A stretch of DNA of 64,000 nt. It comes from Brachionus manjavacas (taxonomy: Eukaryota > Rotifera > Eurotatoria > Ploima > Brachionidae). Positions 12,790-22,789 of this stretch are shown here, piece after piece. The notes under the pieces are model-generated. The model saw only the letters and a program-made list of their open reading frames with translations, was not told the DNA's origin and ran no database searches. The stretch's first letter is position 1. Each line of letters opens with the position of its first letter. The position numbers and the translations under genes are program-made. The stretch is taken from assembly GCA_019054805.1 (NCBI GenBank), contig JAHQIY010000006.1, positions 4,216,001-4,280,000 of the forward strand. The letters are read 5' to 3'.

Positions 12790-14128
12790 TAAATTTTCCC
12801 AAAATATAAAATCGATTTGTACGAAAATTTAAAAAGAATTAAAAAATTCTATCTGAAAAAATATTCTAATTAGTAAATTTAATTTTTTATTATTTTAATT
12901 TAAATTCCTTTTCGTTTATTCAAAATGAAAATAAAATTGATATGCTATCTTAAAACAAAATTCTATTTTATTTGCCCTAATATTCATCCATCTAAATTTA
13001 TGATTCCGCTCAATCGGTGATTCACAGAAAATTATGATTATTTATTAAGTTAATTGAAATATCAGTACAAGAGAATAGAAAAGGTGTTAACTATAATAAC
13101 TATAACTATAACTATAACTACTCTAATAACTATTTTTCTAGAAGTTAAAAATTAGATTTATGAATTCAACATAGTGCTAAATTCATAGTTGCATTTTTGA
13201 CCAAATTCTGGTTAGCAGAAATTAAATTTGAATATTTTTTAAAAAATTAGAATTTATTATTTATTAGAATAAACTAAATTGAAACTAACTTTATATCATG
13301 TTATTTTAACGATAAATTTAATTTATAATCAACAAAGATTTATGAGTTTGAATATGCATTCTAGTCTCAAAAGCGATTTTCTTTTAAAATTATATCAATA
13401 GATACAAGCAGAATAAGAAGATTATTTATTTATATGTTTATCTGAACTTGTTGAAAAAAACTGTTTTTTAATTTTTTGAAACATTCAAAAAATTAAATAA
13501 TTTGAATTGTCTAATTTTAAAATAAAAATCGAAAGCCTGCTATTGTGTCTTTGCTATCGATGAGCCAAGGAAAAATTACCAGAACAAATATTCAAATATA
13601 CAGACTATTTGGAAGAAGCTGTGGCATCAAATTACAAATTACACATCTACAACAATCTAGTAAAATCAGTACAGCTGTAAAGATCCATGGCTGAGAACGA
13701 CTTTCACAAAATCTACGCAAAATTCCACGAATCGACTTACTTCAATTTTAACAGAAAAATTTTAGACCAAAATAAGATAATTTTGAACTTTCCAAAAAGA
13801 AAAAAACATGCTAAGAATTAGAAATCAGTAGAGAATAAAACATGATAAAACCCAAAAAAGCAAGAAACAGGAGTTGATACAAAAGACAGAGCCGTATATA
13901 TGCCTAGTAGTATACAGTATACGGTATAAGCGGCAAAAATAGAATAATGAACATAAAAGATAGATTAAAACATCAAAAAAATTTTTTTCGGTGCTCAATA
14001 GCGATTAAAAATTTATTTAAAAATATTTAAAAATCAACTTAAAAATATATAAAATAATGATAAAAAAATAAATGCAAAACTTTTAAAAAAATTTCAAAAC
14101 TTAAAGCCTAATAAAATAAAACTATGAT
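12790..14128. other. Intergenic region, no supported gene
   Basis: AT-rich spacer between OXSR1 and the first repeat-protein gene. It holds a short AACTAT microsatellite (about 13090-13135). A stretch at about 13540-13800 has coding-like composition, but I could not identify it and it has no intact frame. Confidence 0.45.
13090..13135. repeat. (AACTAT)n-type microsatellite
   Basis: Short imperfect tandem array of CTATAA/TAACTA units, roughly seven copies. Confidence 0.6.
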
Positions 14129-16636
14129 CTAATAAAGTCGTTGACTTTGCTGAAAAGAACGTTGATATAGTGGTTGTATTTGAGGTTTGTATGATGGTTG
14201 TTGTGGCTGTTGAACTGGTTCTTGGTATGATGGTTGTTGTGGCTGTTGAACTGGTTCTTGGTATGATGATTGTTGTGGCTGTTGAACTGGTTCTTGGTAT
14301 GATGATTGTTGTGGCTGTTGAACTGGTTCTTGGTATGATGATTGTTGTGGCTGTTGAACTGGAGCTTGGTATGATGGTTGTTGTGGCTGTTGAACTGGAG
14401 CTTGGTATGATGGTTGTTGTGGCTGTTGAACTGGTTCTTGGTATGATGGTTGTTGTGGCTGTTGAACTGGTTCTTGGTATGATGATTGTTGTGGCTGTTG
14501 AACTGGTTCTTGGTATGATGGTTGTTGTGGCTGTTGAACTGGAGCTTGGTATGATGGTTGTTGTGGCTGTTGAACTGGTTCTTGGTATGATGGTTGTTGT
14601 GGCTGTTGAACTGGAGCTTGGTATGATGGTTGTTGTGGCTGTTGAACTGGAGCTTGGTATGATGGTTGTTGTGGCTGTTGAACTGGTTCTTGGTATGATG
14701 GTTGTTGTGGCTGTTGAACTGGAGCTTGGTATGATGGTTGTTGTGGCTGTTGAACTGGAGCTTGGTATGATGGTTGTTGTGGCTGTTGAACTGGAGCTTG
14801 GTATGATGGTTGTTGTGGCTGTTGAACTGGTTCTTGGTATGATGGTTGTTGTGGCTGTTGAACTGGAGCTTGGTATGATGGTTGTTGTTGCTGATTAATT
14901 GATTCTAAATATTTATAGGTTCCATAAGTTTCGTGAGTAGCGTCAGTAGTCCAATCGCAAGTTAAAATATTCTGATTCCAAACGGTTCCTTTTGCGCATT
15001 TCATCAAATATGGAGTATGATAAGAACATTCAACATAATATGTTTTTGGCAACTTTGAATCAGCTGGGAAGTAATATCCCGAGCCATCACAAGGATTTTG
15101 GTAGCCTTCATTGCAAGTTTGGCCGTATGAACCATCTGGACATCGACAATATGTTTCGGTTATCTCATTTGCTTCCCAAATTGGTTGAACATAACCAACT
15201 TTGCATGTATTGTCCAAATTAGAAATTTGCTGTTGAATATGCTGTTCATATGGGAAATCGTTGGTATCCTCATTCGATTGTCCAACAAGACCAGCAGCAT
15301 AACTTGGTTGAGCAACCTCATCAACTGTTTGCTTATTTTGTTTTCCCGACAGTAAAATTGAAACTGGTAAAAATGGTAATGGTAATTGAGGAGCTGGTTG
15401 AGGGATTGGGGGGTTTTGGCGACCTGATTTGTCTTGATCAGAATTTTGCTGTTGCTGAGAACATCCTTGACTATATCCTTGCTGCTGTCCGTATTGTTGT
15501 TGCTGTCCATATGCTTGTTGTTGACCGCATCCTTGTTGCTGTTCGTAAGTTTGTTGTTGACTATTTGCTTGAGGTTGCTCATTAGTCTGCTTTTGACCAC
15601 ATCCTTGATTTTGACTAAATCCTTGCTGATGCCCACACCCTTGCTGGTATTCATAATGTTGTGGTTGTTCATAAGCTTGAGGTTGTTCATAAGCTTGAGG
15701 TTGTTCATAATGTTGTGGTTGTTCATAAGCTTGAGGTTGTTCATAATGTTGTGGTTGTTCATAAGCTTGAAGTTGTGCACACCCTTGACTTTGTCGGTTA
15801 TTTTGTTCTTGGTCAAAATTTTTATTTTGATATGCAGATTCACATGGAGCTGGTTGCTGTGGTGGAGTGTAGCTTGGTTGTTGTGGTGGAGTGTAGCTTG
15901 GTTGTTGTGGTGGAGTGTAGCTTGGTTGTTGTGGTGGAGTGTAGCTTGGTTGTTGTGGTGGAGTGTAGCTTGGTTGTTGTGGTGGAGTGTAGCTTGGTTG
16001 CTGTGGTGGAGTGTAGCTTGGTTGTTGTGGTGGAGTGTAACTTGGTTGTTGTGGTGGAGTGTAACTTGGTTGTTGTGGTTGAGCGTAATTTTGCTGTTGA
16101 GCCATGCCAAAGTGTTGAAGCATTCCGAAATTTTGTTGTTGAGGCATTCCAAAGTTTTGTTGTTGAGGCATTCCAAAGTTTTGTTGTTGAGGCATTCCAA
16201 AGTTTTGTTGTTGAGGCATTCCAAAGTTTTGTTGAGGCTGCATTGCATTGTAATTGGATTGGTATCTAGACCTAAATGATGGTTGAAATTTTGGTTGATA
16301 CTGTAAGGATGCCGAATATTGTGGAGCCTGGTGCATTGGCTGAGAATTAAATTGATTCATAGCCATTCTTTTGTGTCGCTTCGTATCGGTCATATTTTCT
16401 TTATTGTTTTCAGAAGTGTTTATCTCTATTGAAATCGACTTTATCTCACTATCATTTGTTTTATTTTCATTCAGAGTCTTTCTAACATCTTTTTCGATCA
16501 ACGTTTTTAGAAAATTTTTAAAATATTCAGATTCTTTTTCCAAATCTTCAATATCTATTTCCAAGGGTAATTTAAATGACAAACATATTGACAGGTTTAA
16601 TGCCAAAATGCACAAAAGTGCCGATTTTGAAACCAT
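14129..16636 (-). CDS. Secreted Gln/Pro/Tyr-rich repeat protein with EGF-like/ChtBD2 module (cluster gene A)
   Basis: A single-exon 835-residue protein. Residues 1-20 form a signal peptide (MVSKSALLCILALNLSICLS), followed by an acidic, Lys-rich propeptide-like stretch. Next come low-complexity arrays: five NFGMPQQQ units, nine PSYTPPQQ units and EQPQAY/EQPQHY units. A cysteine module sits at about 473-563 (TETYCRCPDGSYGQTC, then six Cys ending TCDW), resembling an EGF-like loop joined to a peritrophin/ChtBD2 chitin-binding domain. The C-terminal quarter is about 19 units of a 12-residue repeat (PSYQ[A/E]PVQQPQQ). The start is a clear ATG with no ATG-only exon, unlike genes B-D. A role in cuticle, trophi, egg covering or glue is inference from composition; chitin binding is predicted only. 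Confidence 0.85.
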   Translation of the reverse strand: MVSKSALLCILALNLSICLSFKLPLEIDIEDLEKESEYFKNFLKTLIEKDVRKTLNENKTNDSEIKSISIEINTSENNKENMTDTKRHKRMAMNQFNSQPMHQAPQYSASLQYQPKFQPSFRSRYQSNYNAMQPQQNFGMPQQQNFGMPQQQNFGMPQQQNFGMPQQQNFGMLQHFGMAQQQNYAQPQQPSYTPPQQPSYTPPQQPSYTPPQQPSYTPPQQPSYTPPQQPSYTPPQQPSYTPPQQPSYTPPQQPSYTPPQQPAPCESAYQNKNFDQEQNNRQSQGCAQLQAYEQPQHYEQPQAYEQPQHYEQPQAYEQPQAYEQPQHYEYQQGCGHQQGFSQNQGCGQKQTNEQPQANSQQQTYEQQQGCGQQQAYGQQQQYGQQQGYSQGCSQQQQNSDQDKSGRQNPPIPQPAPQLPLPFLPVSILLSGKQNKQTVDEVAQPSYAAGLVGQSNEDTNDFPYEQHIQQQISNLDNTCKVGYVQPIWEANEITETYCRCPDGSYGQTCNEGYQNPCDGSGYYFPADSKLPKTYYVECSYHTPYLMKCAKGTVWNQNILTCDWTTDATHETYGTYKYLESINQQQQPSYQAPVQQPQQPSYQEPVQQPQQPSYQAPVQQPQQPSYQAPVQQPQQPSYQAPVQQPQQPSYQEPVQQPQQPSYQAPVQQPQQPSYQAPVQQPQQPSYQEPVQQPQQPSYQAPVQQPQQPSYQEPVQQPQQSSYQEPVQQPQQPSYQEPVQQPQQPSYQAPVQQPQQPSYQAPVQQPQQSSYQEPVQQPQQSSYQEPVQQPQQSSYQEPVQQPQQPSYQEPVQQPQQPSYKPQIQPLYQRSFQQSQRLY
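14195..14890 (-). repeat. 36-bp coding tandem repeat, about 19 copies
   Basis: The repeat encodes PSYQ[A/E]PVQQPQQ. Copies differ mainly at one codon (GCT/GAA-type Ala/Glu switch) and occasionally Pro/Ser before Ser-Tyr. DNA identity between copies is very high, which indicates recent homogenisation. Confidence 0.9.
15850..16080 (-). repeat. 24-bp coding tandem repeat, nine copies
   Basis: The repeat encodes PSYTPPQQ in gene A. It is followed on the N-terminal side by a separate 24-bp array encoding NFGMPQQQ (five copies, about 16125-16235), and on the C-terminal side by 18-bp EQPQ[A/H]Y units (about 15655-15775). Confidence 0.9.
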
Positions 16637-19600
16637 ATTTACCAGTTTATCTTTTCCAATTATCTAAAAGCTATTAGAAATATCATAAGCTTAAAGATTT
16701 AAAATTTTTAAAATAAAAATTTACAAAATAATTTTTATTTGAAATTGAGAAAACTTTTCAATCGTTAAGCCAAGTAAAATCAAGCAATGATTCAAAAACT
16801 TCAAGTGTTTTGTTAATCTTTGAATCTATTGATAAAACTAAACACATCTAAAGCTTAAAATGAAATAAGCTTAAAAATTTTGTTACACACTAGAATAGTA
16901 TATGAATCTATGATTTAAACGCAATAATACATTTTAGAAGCTTATATCAGATAGATTTGGATTTTAAGACAAACATTTAAAACAAGAAATATTTTCAAGC
17001 AAAATTTTTTTAATTTAAAAATTTAAAGAAATTAAATTATAAATAATTTAAAAAATACCCTCCAACCAGTGTTGTTCAAAAGTCATTTGACTTGACTTGA
17101 AACTAATTTTAAATAGAATGTCTTTTGTTGACTTTAATTTATTTAATTTTTGTTATCAAAAGACTTTAAAAATAAAATGAAAAAATTATGAAGCCAAAAA
17201 CTGTTAATCATCATCAAAATCAAAAAAGCAAAGTTAGTTTTGGTAGTTTTGTATCTTTTTTACTAGAAAATAATTGTATTTTCAGCATCAGAAACCTTAA
17301 TTTTATAATTGAATTTTTAAAAGTAAAATATATGATTAAATCTAACGGGTGTTCAAAAATACAGATGAAATTTAGCTACTAATGTATAAAAATTAATTTT
17401 TAGATAACTTGAATTTTCCTAATTTGCTGAATAAGGCCAATGACAATGCCTGTGTCCTTTGTACAAAAATGTCCCCGGAACAATGCCTTATTGAAAATTT
17501 AGTTTTATATATCATCTAATAGATAATTTTACAAGGATTTTGAATACATATAATTTATTTTAATACAATGATCCATTCAAATGTTATGATAAAAAAACAC
17601 TGAATTTTGAAAATTTTGCCAAGATTTCAAGCATTTTCACATGTTTGATCATAACTTTAGAATAGAATATGCTAAGGACGTCAAATTTTGTACTTGAAAA
17701 CTCATTTGCCTAAGAATTAATAAAAAACAATTAAAATCATATATTTTTAATATTAAGACACTAAATCAAATGAATTATAAAAAAATTGGCTTTTAAATTT
17801 TTTCTTACTCACAAAAAAGAATATTTTTCGACTGACAAAATAATTTTTTTTTTGCTGACAAAATTATTAATAAAAAAGTGACTAATTGTAATAAAGTTAG
17901 ATAAAAAAGTTATTTTTCAATGACAAAAAAAAATTTAGTACGACAAAACAATTCAAAAAATAATAGCAAAATATAATTTTTGATGAAAAAAGAAAATTTT
18001 AGTAAAAATTAAAAAATCAAACAATTTTTTTTTTCATGGTCTACAAGATTTTTTTTTCGGCGGCTCTTGATCTACCATCGGTTAATCGGATTCAATTGGG
18101 ATCGTTACTTGTTCGTGGTTGCTTTTTTCAAAATCTAGAAAAACATCATTAACATTTGTCTCAATACTTGATCAATCCGATTGTGTTTTTTTCTGTATTA
18201 AAGTCAGACATGAAATTTTGTTCAGTAGTTTCTTGAACAAACTCATACACAATACCCTTACCACGCTTTTTTAAAGGTACAACAACATCTAACTCGTCAC
18301 CCACGTCATTAATTGAGTCGTCTTGGTGATTATTAGAGTGAAACTCTGGCATTAAAAAATCAGTACTAGACATTTTTTAAAATAATAATGATTAAATATT
18401 AATTATTTATTTATTTATTTGTTTTCTGTACTGAACAAGAGCTCCTTCAGAATAAATCATAAAAAGAAAAAAATATAAAATATTTAAAAAAAAATAAAAT
18501 AGAGTTAATAAGGTAAAAAAATGTAAAGAAAGTTTAAAAGACATATATTGAATAATGATTAAGCAAAGTATTTAGAGACAAACATATGATATTTTTTGAA
18601 AATTAATTTTCAAAAAATTTGTCATTTTTTTTGTCAGAAGGTTAAATACACGCCTTGTTTAAATATTTTATTTTAAAAAATAAAAATTGAAAACAGTAAA
18701 TTCCATTAGCTTGTTCTACTTTTCTTAACCTTGTTGTAAAGCAGCCAATTGTTTTTTTTTAATGAATTTGTACAAGTTATTTTCACAATAATCAAAAAAA
18801 TTCTTAATAGATGTATTGGAACCCGGAAGGTTGCCCTGGCAGACTTTTATTTATAATACAGTTGGAAAAAAGAATGAAAGAAAGCAATTTGGTGAGATAC
18901 TTGGAAGCGTGTGAGACCATGTCATTGCAACTGCAATTTGTGCCGTCAAATTTGTAAAAATCTGACAATCAAAACTAACTAGCTATTCAACTTAGCCAGA
19001 AAATCGGATGTGGCTTTTTCTTGGGGTTGTATATATTTGAGCGGAATTTTGGATTCAACAAGAGACAGTTATTCGACTTATACATTTATTTACTATAACA
19101 TTTTAAACACTGGCTCATGTAATCGATTTCAAACTATTAGGGAGATGTTAGCTATTTTTTGTTCTTTGTTTAAATCTATTTCCCAAGGAACATCAGAAAT
19201 AGTCCCTAATAGATTCAAATTTATCATGATTGGTGATACAAATAAAGATTATATTCATGGTGATTTTAATGACATAAACAAGAAGTCATAGAACCAATAT
19301 GGTCTCAAAGATGAGGCAAATATGAAAAAAGGACTGACTTGTTTTTGCATTTGAGGTATTCAAGATCCGGTCAGACCTGAAGTACCTGAGGCTAAACCAA
19401 AGTACAAAAGTTAAGATATTATTGTTCATATGGAAAAGAAAAGGAATTCAATTAAATAGGCAAAGATTTTTAATTGGAAATCTTATAATTGTATTGAGAC
19501 CGGGAGGAGTTTGTATTGAGACAGTGTTAGGTTAATAGTTGTGGCGCCATGAGAATGGTAATTCGATTGCCTCAGCATTGGCACTTGTTTCTAATTTGAG

Positions 19601-20628
19601 TATGCCCGCCACATTGAGGCTTAGGGAGATAGCTTCAGAAGTGGACGGTAGGTTCTGCTTTGCAGGAGGCTCTCGACGTAGTAGCTGAAGATGGCAGTAA
19701 CCAGTGGTGCGTGCAATCGAAGAGTACCATAAGCAAGTTGTCCAGAATTATTGAGCTTAACATCAAAAAGGAATGTTAAAGGTTGTCAACATATTTCTTG
19801 GAACTTGTGAATACGATATTGCAGATAAAAGGAAAGTTATTGGTATGGTGAATTGTGTCACCAAGGTGTACTGAGACCCTGTTAGCACTCATGAAAACAC
19901 TGAAGTTCCTTTTGCTCTATTTAATTTAATTGACCAGATATTCATTTAGATTTTTTTTTTCTAATTTTTTCTTGTTTCAAATTATGGGTGAGTTAAGTAG
20001 GGTATATTTTAACAAACGGGATGCAAAGCAATAAGAACATTGCTTTTCGACCGGGGAAAGTGTGTTAACGTTTGAAAACATGTTTAATTTGGACTCCATT
20101 TGATGAGTGATTCTTAATTTAGTATCTAAGTATAGTTATCAAACAAAAATTTTCACTGGTTGTAATATAAAAATAAAATATCCAAAAAGAGTTATTTTAT
20201 ATTTAGTTGTGGTTGTTGTATTTTTCTTGGTTAATAAAGATTTTAAATCTAAATCAGTCTCTGAACATTGATCAGTCTTTTAGCTAAGACTAAAAGAGGA
20301 CAGAATACGCTCTACAAGACAAGATAATGGTCCGTCAACAATTTTCAACTTTAAATTTACAATCCAAAATTTTTAAAGACTAGTTAAATGACTTTTTTTC
20401 GAACAAAAATTTAAATCTAATTTAAATTTATTTAGATGGATATCTATTCTAACAAATATTCAATTAATAAGCATAAATAATATGATATATTAAAATGAAA
20501 ATTTTTGGATATTTTCAAATTATATTAAGGACAAAATAAACTCAAAAAAAAATTAAATTAAAACAACAATTTATTTCACTTAAAAATAAACACGCTTAAA
20601 AAATTTTAAAACAAATAACTAAAATTAA
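16637..20628. other. Intergenic region with transposon debris
   Basis: No intact gene. Seen here: a short acidic frame with an ATG start at 18161-18373 (70 residues, containing VPLKKRGKGIVYEF, possibly a transposase-derived fragment), a hairpin AATAAGGC...GCCTTATT at about 17435-17490, and a locally more GC-rich block (about 18820-20330) that looks like the 3' part of a degraded LTR element. The frame at 19010-19291 starts at an alternative codon and was not recognised. Confidence 0.4.
19300..20330 (+). mobile_element. Possible 3' part of a degraded LTR retrotransposon
   Basis: The block has base composition unlike its surroundings and several interrupted frames. A purine-rich tract (GACCGGGGAAAG at about 20048-20060) is followed at once by TGTGTTAACG, as expected for a polypurine tract beside an LTR. 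An AATAAA-like signal lies about 180 bp downstream (TTAATAAAG, near 20235). No second LTR was found, so this is tentative. Confidence 0.25.
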
Positions 20629-22048
20629 CTAAGCTCTAGGGATATAAGTGTTATATGGATAACGGAAATAAGCTGCTAAATTATATGTAGAAGGTTGTTG
20701 AACTGGTGGTTGGTAAGATGGTTGTTGAACTGGTGGTTGGTAAGATGGTTGTTGTACTGGTGGTTGATAAGATGGCTGTCGTACTGGTTGTTGATAAGAT
20801 GGTTGTTGAACTGGTGGTTGGTAAGATGGTTGTTGAACTGGTGGTTGGTAAGATGGTTGTTGTACTGGTGGTTGATAAGATGGCTGTCGTACTGGTTGTT
20901 GATAAGATGGTTGTTGTACTGGTGGTTGGTAAGATGGTTGTTTAACTGGCGGTTGATAGGATGGTTGTTGTACTGGTGGTTGGTAAGATTCATTTTCAAT
21001 CGGAGTTTCATAGTTTTCTTCTTCATAAGTTTGTTCTTCTGGAACTTGGTAAGATTCAGTTTCTGGTTGTTTTGGGGCTGGAGCACTATACTCTGGTTGT
21101 TTTGGGGCTGGAGCACTATACTCTGGTTGTTTTGGTGCTGGAGCACTATACTCTGGTTGTTTTGGGGCTGGAGCACTATACTCTGGTTGTTTTGGGGCTG
21201 GAGCACTATACTCTGGTTGTTTTGGGACTGGAGCACTATACTCTGGTTGTTTTGGTGCTGGAGCACTATACTCTGGTTGTTTTGGTGCTGGAGCACTATA
21301 CTCTGGTTGTTTTGGTGCTGGAGCACTATACTCTGGTTGTTTTGGTGCTGGAGCACTATACTCTGGTTGTTTTGGTGCTGGAGCACTATATGATTTTTCT
21401 CCATAATCTTCTTGCTGACCATATTCTTGATTTTGGTATGATCCATAAGTTTCATGAGTGGCATCAGATGTCCAATCGCAACTTAAAATATTTTGATTCC
21501 AAACTGTTCCTTTGGAGCATTTTAGTAAATATGGGATATTCCATGAGCATTCAACAAAATAATTGCTTGGTAATCGTGAATCAGCTGGATGATATTGACT
21601 GTATCCATCACATGGATTTCTGTATCCTTCTTGGCAATTATGACCATAGCTTCCATCAGGGCATCGACAATATGTTTCTGTTATCGTATTTCCTTCCCAA
21701 ATTGGTTGAACATAACCAATTTTGCAATTATTAGGCAAATCTAAAACAGGGTCTCTATACTCTTGATAAGTTTCAGTCGAATAGGATTGCTGGGAAACTG
21801 GAGCATTGTACATTTGTTGTTTAGGAGCTGGAGCACTGTAAGTTTGTTGTTTTGGAGGACTATATGATTGACTACCATATGCTTGCCTTGGAGCTGGTTG
21901 TTGGTAAGTTTCTTCCATCCTCATAGTTGGTAACTGGTAAGGTGATGAGTTCACTGAACCCAGACCAATACATAAAACTACTAAAATTAGCTGCTAACAA
22001 TGTCTTGTTAATTAATTCTGATAAAAATAATATTTCAAAGCTTACCAT
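20629..22048 (-). CDS. Secreted repeat protein with EGF-like/ChtBD2 module (cluster gene B)
   Basis: Two coding exons. Exon 1 codes only for the ATG (22046-22048) and ends in the donor GTAAGC; exon 2 is 20629-21993 after a 52-nt intron. The protein is 455 residues and starts MQLILVVLCIGLGSVNS, a signal peptide that appears only after splicing. The acceptor is TTAGCAG, so a tandem site could remove the Gln. A cysteine module at about 90-178 (TETYCRCPDGSYGHNC ... LSCDW) is close to that of gene A. It is followed by 11 copies of EYSAP[A/V]PKQP and about 13 copies of PSYQPPVQQ-type repeats. The C-terminus is YNLAAYFRYPYNTYIPRA, matched in gene D. A TATA box lies about 65 bp upstream of the ATG. 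Function is unknown; a matrix or adhesive role is inference. Confidence 0.85.
20690..20990 (-). repeat. 27-bp coding tandem repeat in gene B
   Basis: About 13 units encoding QQPSYQPPV with QQPSYQQPVR variants. The variants recur at regular spacing, suggesting block duplication. Confidence 0.85.
21064..21393 (-). repeat. 30-bp coding tandem repeat in gene B, 11 copies
   Basis: Encodes EYSAP[A/V]PKQP. Copies differ at one or two bases only (GGGGCT versus GGTGCT at the Ala-Pro positions). Confidence 0.9.
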
Positions 22049-22789
22049 TTTTTAAATTGATAAAGTATAATCTAAAAAAAATTTTGAGCGATAACAGAAA
22101 ATTCATTAGATTTATATACGCTAAGCTCCATGGTCTTTAGTTAGAAAAAACGTTTTTGGATTAAGCCACTTGCTATTGAAAAGAAAATTTATATTAAACA
22201 CTTGCAAAATTTCAATTTTTCTAAATTCTTTTTATTCATTATTTAATTTTAAAGCATCTTTCATTCGTTTTAAAGTTTTTTGATCGTGCTTAAATTCTAA
22301 ATTTAGTCAAAAAAAAAATAAAAACTTTTGTTTTCCTTAATTCAAGTTATTTTTGCGATCTAATGATTCCAGAAAAAATAAATAATCTAAAAAAGTTACA
22401 AATTTAATTCTTTTATTTTTATTTATTTTTAGTTATTTATTTGAAAATAAAAATATCTTAAATTATTTTATAAATGAGTAATTTAGTTTCAAATTTTTTA
22501 TTGAACTTTAATTCACAATATTTCAAAAGCTTAAATTTGTAAATTATAAGATTTAATAGATTATTTATATCAAATACTTTAATAATGTTTCAATAAAAAA
22601 ATTTGAATTTTTAAAATTATATTTATTTACTCTTTCAATTAATATGATAAAGTAAAATAAACTTTTAAAACTAAAACCAGAAAAGAAAATTCATCTAAAA
22701 ATAAATCATATAATTTAGAACAAAGATAACAATCACACATAATAAAATTAAACATAATAAAATAAATAAAACAGTTAATTTTTTAAAGG
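22049..22789. other. Spacer between cluster genes B and C
   Basis: AT-rich. It holds the promoter of gene B next to its ATG and the 3' end of gene C; nothing else was recognised. Confidence 0.5.
22109..22122 (-). promoter_or_regulatory. TATA box of cluster gene B
   Basis: On the minus strand the sequence reads AGCGTATATAAATC, about 65 nt upstream of the ATG. The same AGCGTATA core precedes gene D on the plus strand (31765-31775), supporting a shared core promoter. Confidence 0.55.

Noticed and set aside
14170..16279. Long open frames on the plus strand and in other minus frames across gene A
   Set aside because: They are shadows of in-frame tandem repeats whose unit length is a multiple of three, so all frames stay open. 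They lack domains and signal peptides and repeat monotonously.
19010..19291. 93-codon plus-strand frame, considered as a LINE endonuclease (GDTNKDY) remnant
   Set aside because: One weak motif only, non-ATG start, no supporting blocks around it.
20676..21734. Alternative-frame open frames over gene B
   Set aside because: Same effect: 27- and 30-bp repeats keep other frames open. Only the chosen frame has the signal peptide and cysteine module.
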